Shown one piece after another: positions 5,834 to 6,629 of a stretch of 6,629 nucleotides of DNA. The position numbers and the translations under genes are program-made. This DNA is from an uncultured Eubacteriales bacterium. Lineage in GTDB: Bacteria > Bacillota > Clostridia > Christensenellales > DTU072. The DNA lies in the NCBI GenBank assembly GCA_902766325.1, contig CACXDF010000250.1, positions 1-6,629 on the forward strand, in the 5' to 3' direction. The notes below the pieces were generated by a model. That model was not told the DNA's origin. It saw nothing but the letters and a program-made list of their open reading frames with translations, and did not search any database. The number at the start of each line of letters is the position of its first letter. The first letter of the stretch is position 1.

Positions 5834-6629
5834 AAGCCGTCGTCTTTACGCTCGGATGCAAAGTAAACCGTTTCGAATCGGATTATATCGCGCAAGAACT
5901 GACAAAAAAAGGTTACGAAGTGTCGGATACCCTTTCTTATGCCGATATTTACATAATCAACACATGCGCCGTAACTGCGGAAGCCGAACGCAAATCGCGC
6001 CAAGCTATCGCAAGATGCAAAAAATTTAATGAAAACGGACGTATTTTTATCATCGGATGCGCTTCTCAAAAAAACGCGCGGGAATTCGAAAAAGATAACG
6101 TTGTTTATATCGGCGGAACCGGGGCGAAATACGCCGTATTAAACCATCTCGAACAAAGAGATAGGCTCGTCAGTACGAACGATCTATCGGCCGATTTCGA
6201 AGCGGGAGCGCTTTTTACGCCGTCAAGAACGCGTTCTTTTATAAAAATACAAGACGGTTGCAATAATTTTTGCTCGTACTGCGTTATCCCTTACCTACGC
6301 GGAAGAAGTCGTTCCGCAACGATAGAAACGATCGTCAAAGAGGCGGAGACACTTTCCGAAAAAACGCCCGAGATCGTATTGACCGGTATCAATACCATGG
6401 CATACGGTATGGAAAGAGGGGAAAGGCTTTCCGATCTTATCCGAGCTCTATCTCATATCGACGCGCGGATCCGACTCAGTTCTTTTTATGCCGAAGGTAT
6501 CACGACGGAATTGATGGACGCTTTGTATTCGCTGAAAAAATTCTGTCCGCATTATCATCTTTCACTCCAAAGCGGAGACGAAAAAGTACTGAAAGACATG
6601 AACAGGAGATACACGCCGGATATATATCG
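5830..6629 (+). CDS. mtaB: tRNA t6A37 methylthiotransferase MtaB (3'-truncated)
   Basis: MtaB is a radical-SAM enzyme with two [4Fe-4S] clusters that adds a methylthio group to N6-threonylcarbamoyladenosine-37, making ms2t6A in tRNAs that read ANN codons. The frame runs open to the window edge: 266 full residues of a family of roughly 430-450, so the end of the radical-SAM domain and the TRAM domain are missing. The N-terminal MTTase domain has the three cluster ligands Cys10 ('LGCKVNRFES'), Cys46 ('NTCAVTAEAERKSRQ') and Cys77 ('IIGCAS'). The radical-SAM CxxxCxxC motif is Cys144, Cys148 and Cys151 in 'QDGCNNFCSYCVIPY'. 'CKVN', 'GRSRS' (158-162) and 'VLTGINT' (183-189) favour MtaB over MiaB or RimO. 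Two stretches depart from the family, 'GINTMAYG' (186-193) and 'RLSSFYAEGIT' (215-225). The ATG overlaps the rsmE TGA as ATGA. It corresponds to B. subtilis yqeV. Confidence 0.94.
   Translation, partial: MKAVVFTLGCKVNRFESDYIAQELTKKGYEVSDTLSYADIYIINTCAVTAEAERKSRQAIARCKKFNENGRIFIIGCASQKNAREFEKDNVVYIGGTGAKYAVLNHLEQRDRLVSTNDLSADFEAGALFTPSRTRSFIKIQDGCNNFCSYCVIPYLRGRSRSATIETIVKEAETLSEKTPEIVLTGINTMAYGMERGERLSDLIRALSHIDARIRLSSFYAEGITTELMDALYSLKKFCPHYHLSLQSGDEKVLKDMNRRYTPDIY

Overview
The window is one gapless, co-directional stretch of coding sequence on the + strand carrying seven genes: hrcA (5'-truncated by the window edge), grpE, dnaK, dnaJ, prmA, rsmE and mtaB (3'-truncated by the window edge). 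This is the same order as the heptacistronic class I heat-shock operon of Bacillus subtilis (hrcA-grpE-dnaK-dnaJ-yqeT-yqeU-yqeV). The gene order, the Gram-positive type DnaK (lacking the nucleotide-binding-domain insert of proteobacterial DnaK) and the AGGAGG-type ribosome binding sites point to a Bacillota (Firmicutes) chromosome. Moderate GC content and diverged details, such as the DnaK tail and the J-domain loop, suggest a member of the Clostridia, possibly an uncultured lineage. That finer placement is inference.

Layout: 1-712 is the C-terminal two thirds of the repressor HrcA. grpE (705-1217) overlaps its end by 8 bases. dnaK (1239-3053) follows a 21-base gap holding the strongest ribosome binding site of the window. 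dnaJ (3055-4215), prmA (4219-5136) and rsmE (5138-5833) follow one another with gaps of 1, 3 and 1 bases and no convincing Shine-Dalgarno sequence. mtaB (5830 to the end) overlaps the rsmE stop by 4 bases (ATGA). No non-coding stretch exceeds 21 bases. I see no RNA gene, mobile element, CRISPR array, terminator or promoter.

How the genes work together: HrcA represses class I heat-shock genes by binding CIRCE operators; its operator would lie upstream, outside the window. GrpE, DnaK and DnaJ form the Hsp70 chaperone cycle (nucleotide exchange factor, ATPase, J-protein). The last three genes modify the translation machinery: PrmA methylates ribosomal protein L11, RsmE methylates U1498 of 16S rRNA, and MtaB methylthiolates t6A37 in tRNA. 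The unit therefore links protein folding with maintenance of the ribosome and tRNA.

No new biological system is evident; this is an ordinary core-genome operon. The points most worth a second look are a strong synonymous bias that creates GATC wherever Lys, Glu or Gln precedes an ATC isoleucine codon, the run of three junctions without a Shine-Dalgarno sequence, and a few family-motif departures in DnaK, DnaJ, RsmE and MtaB.
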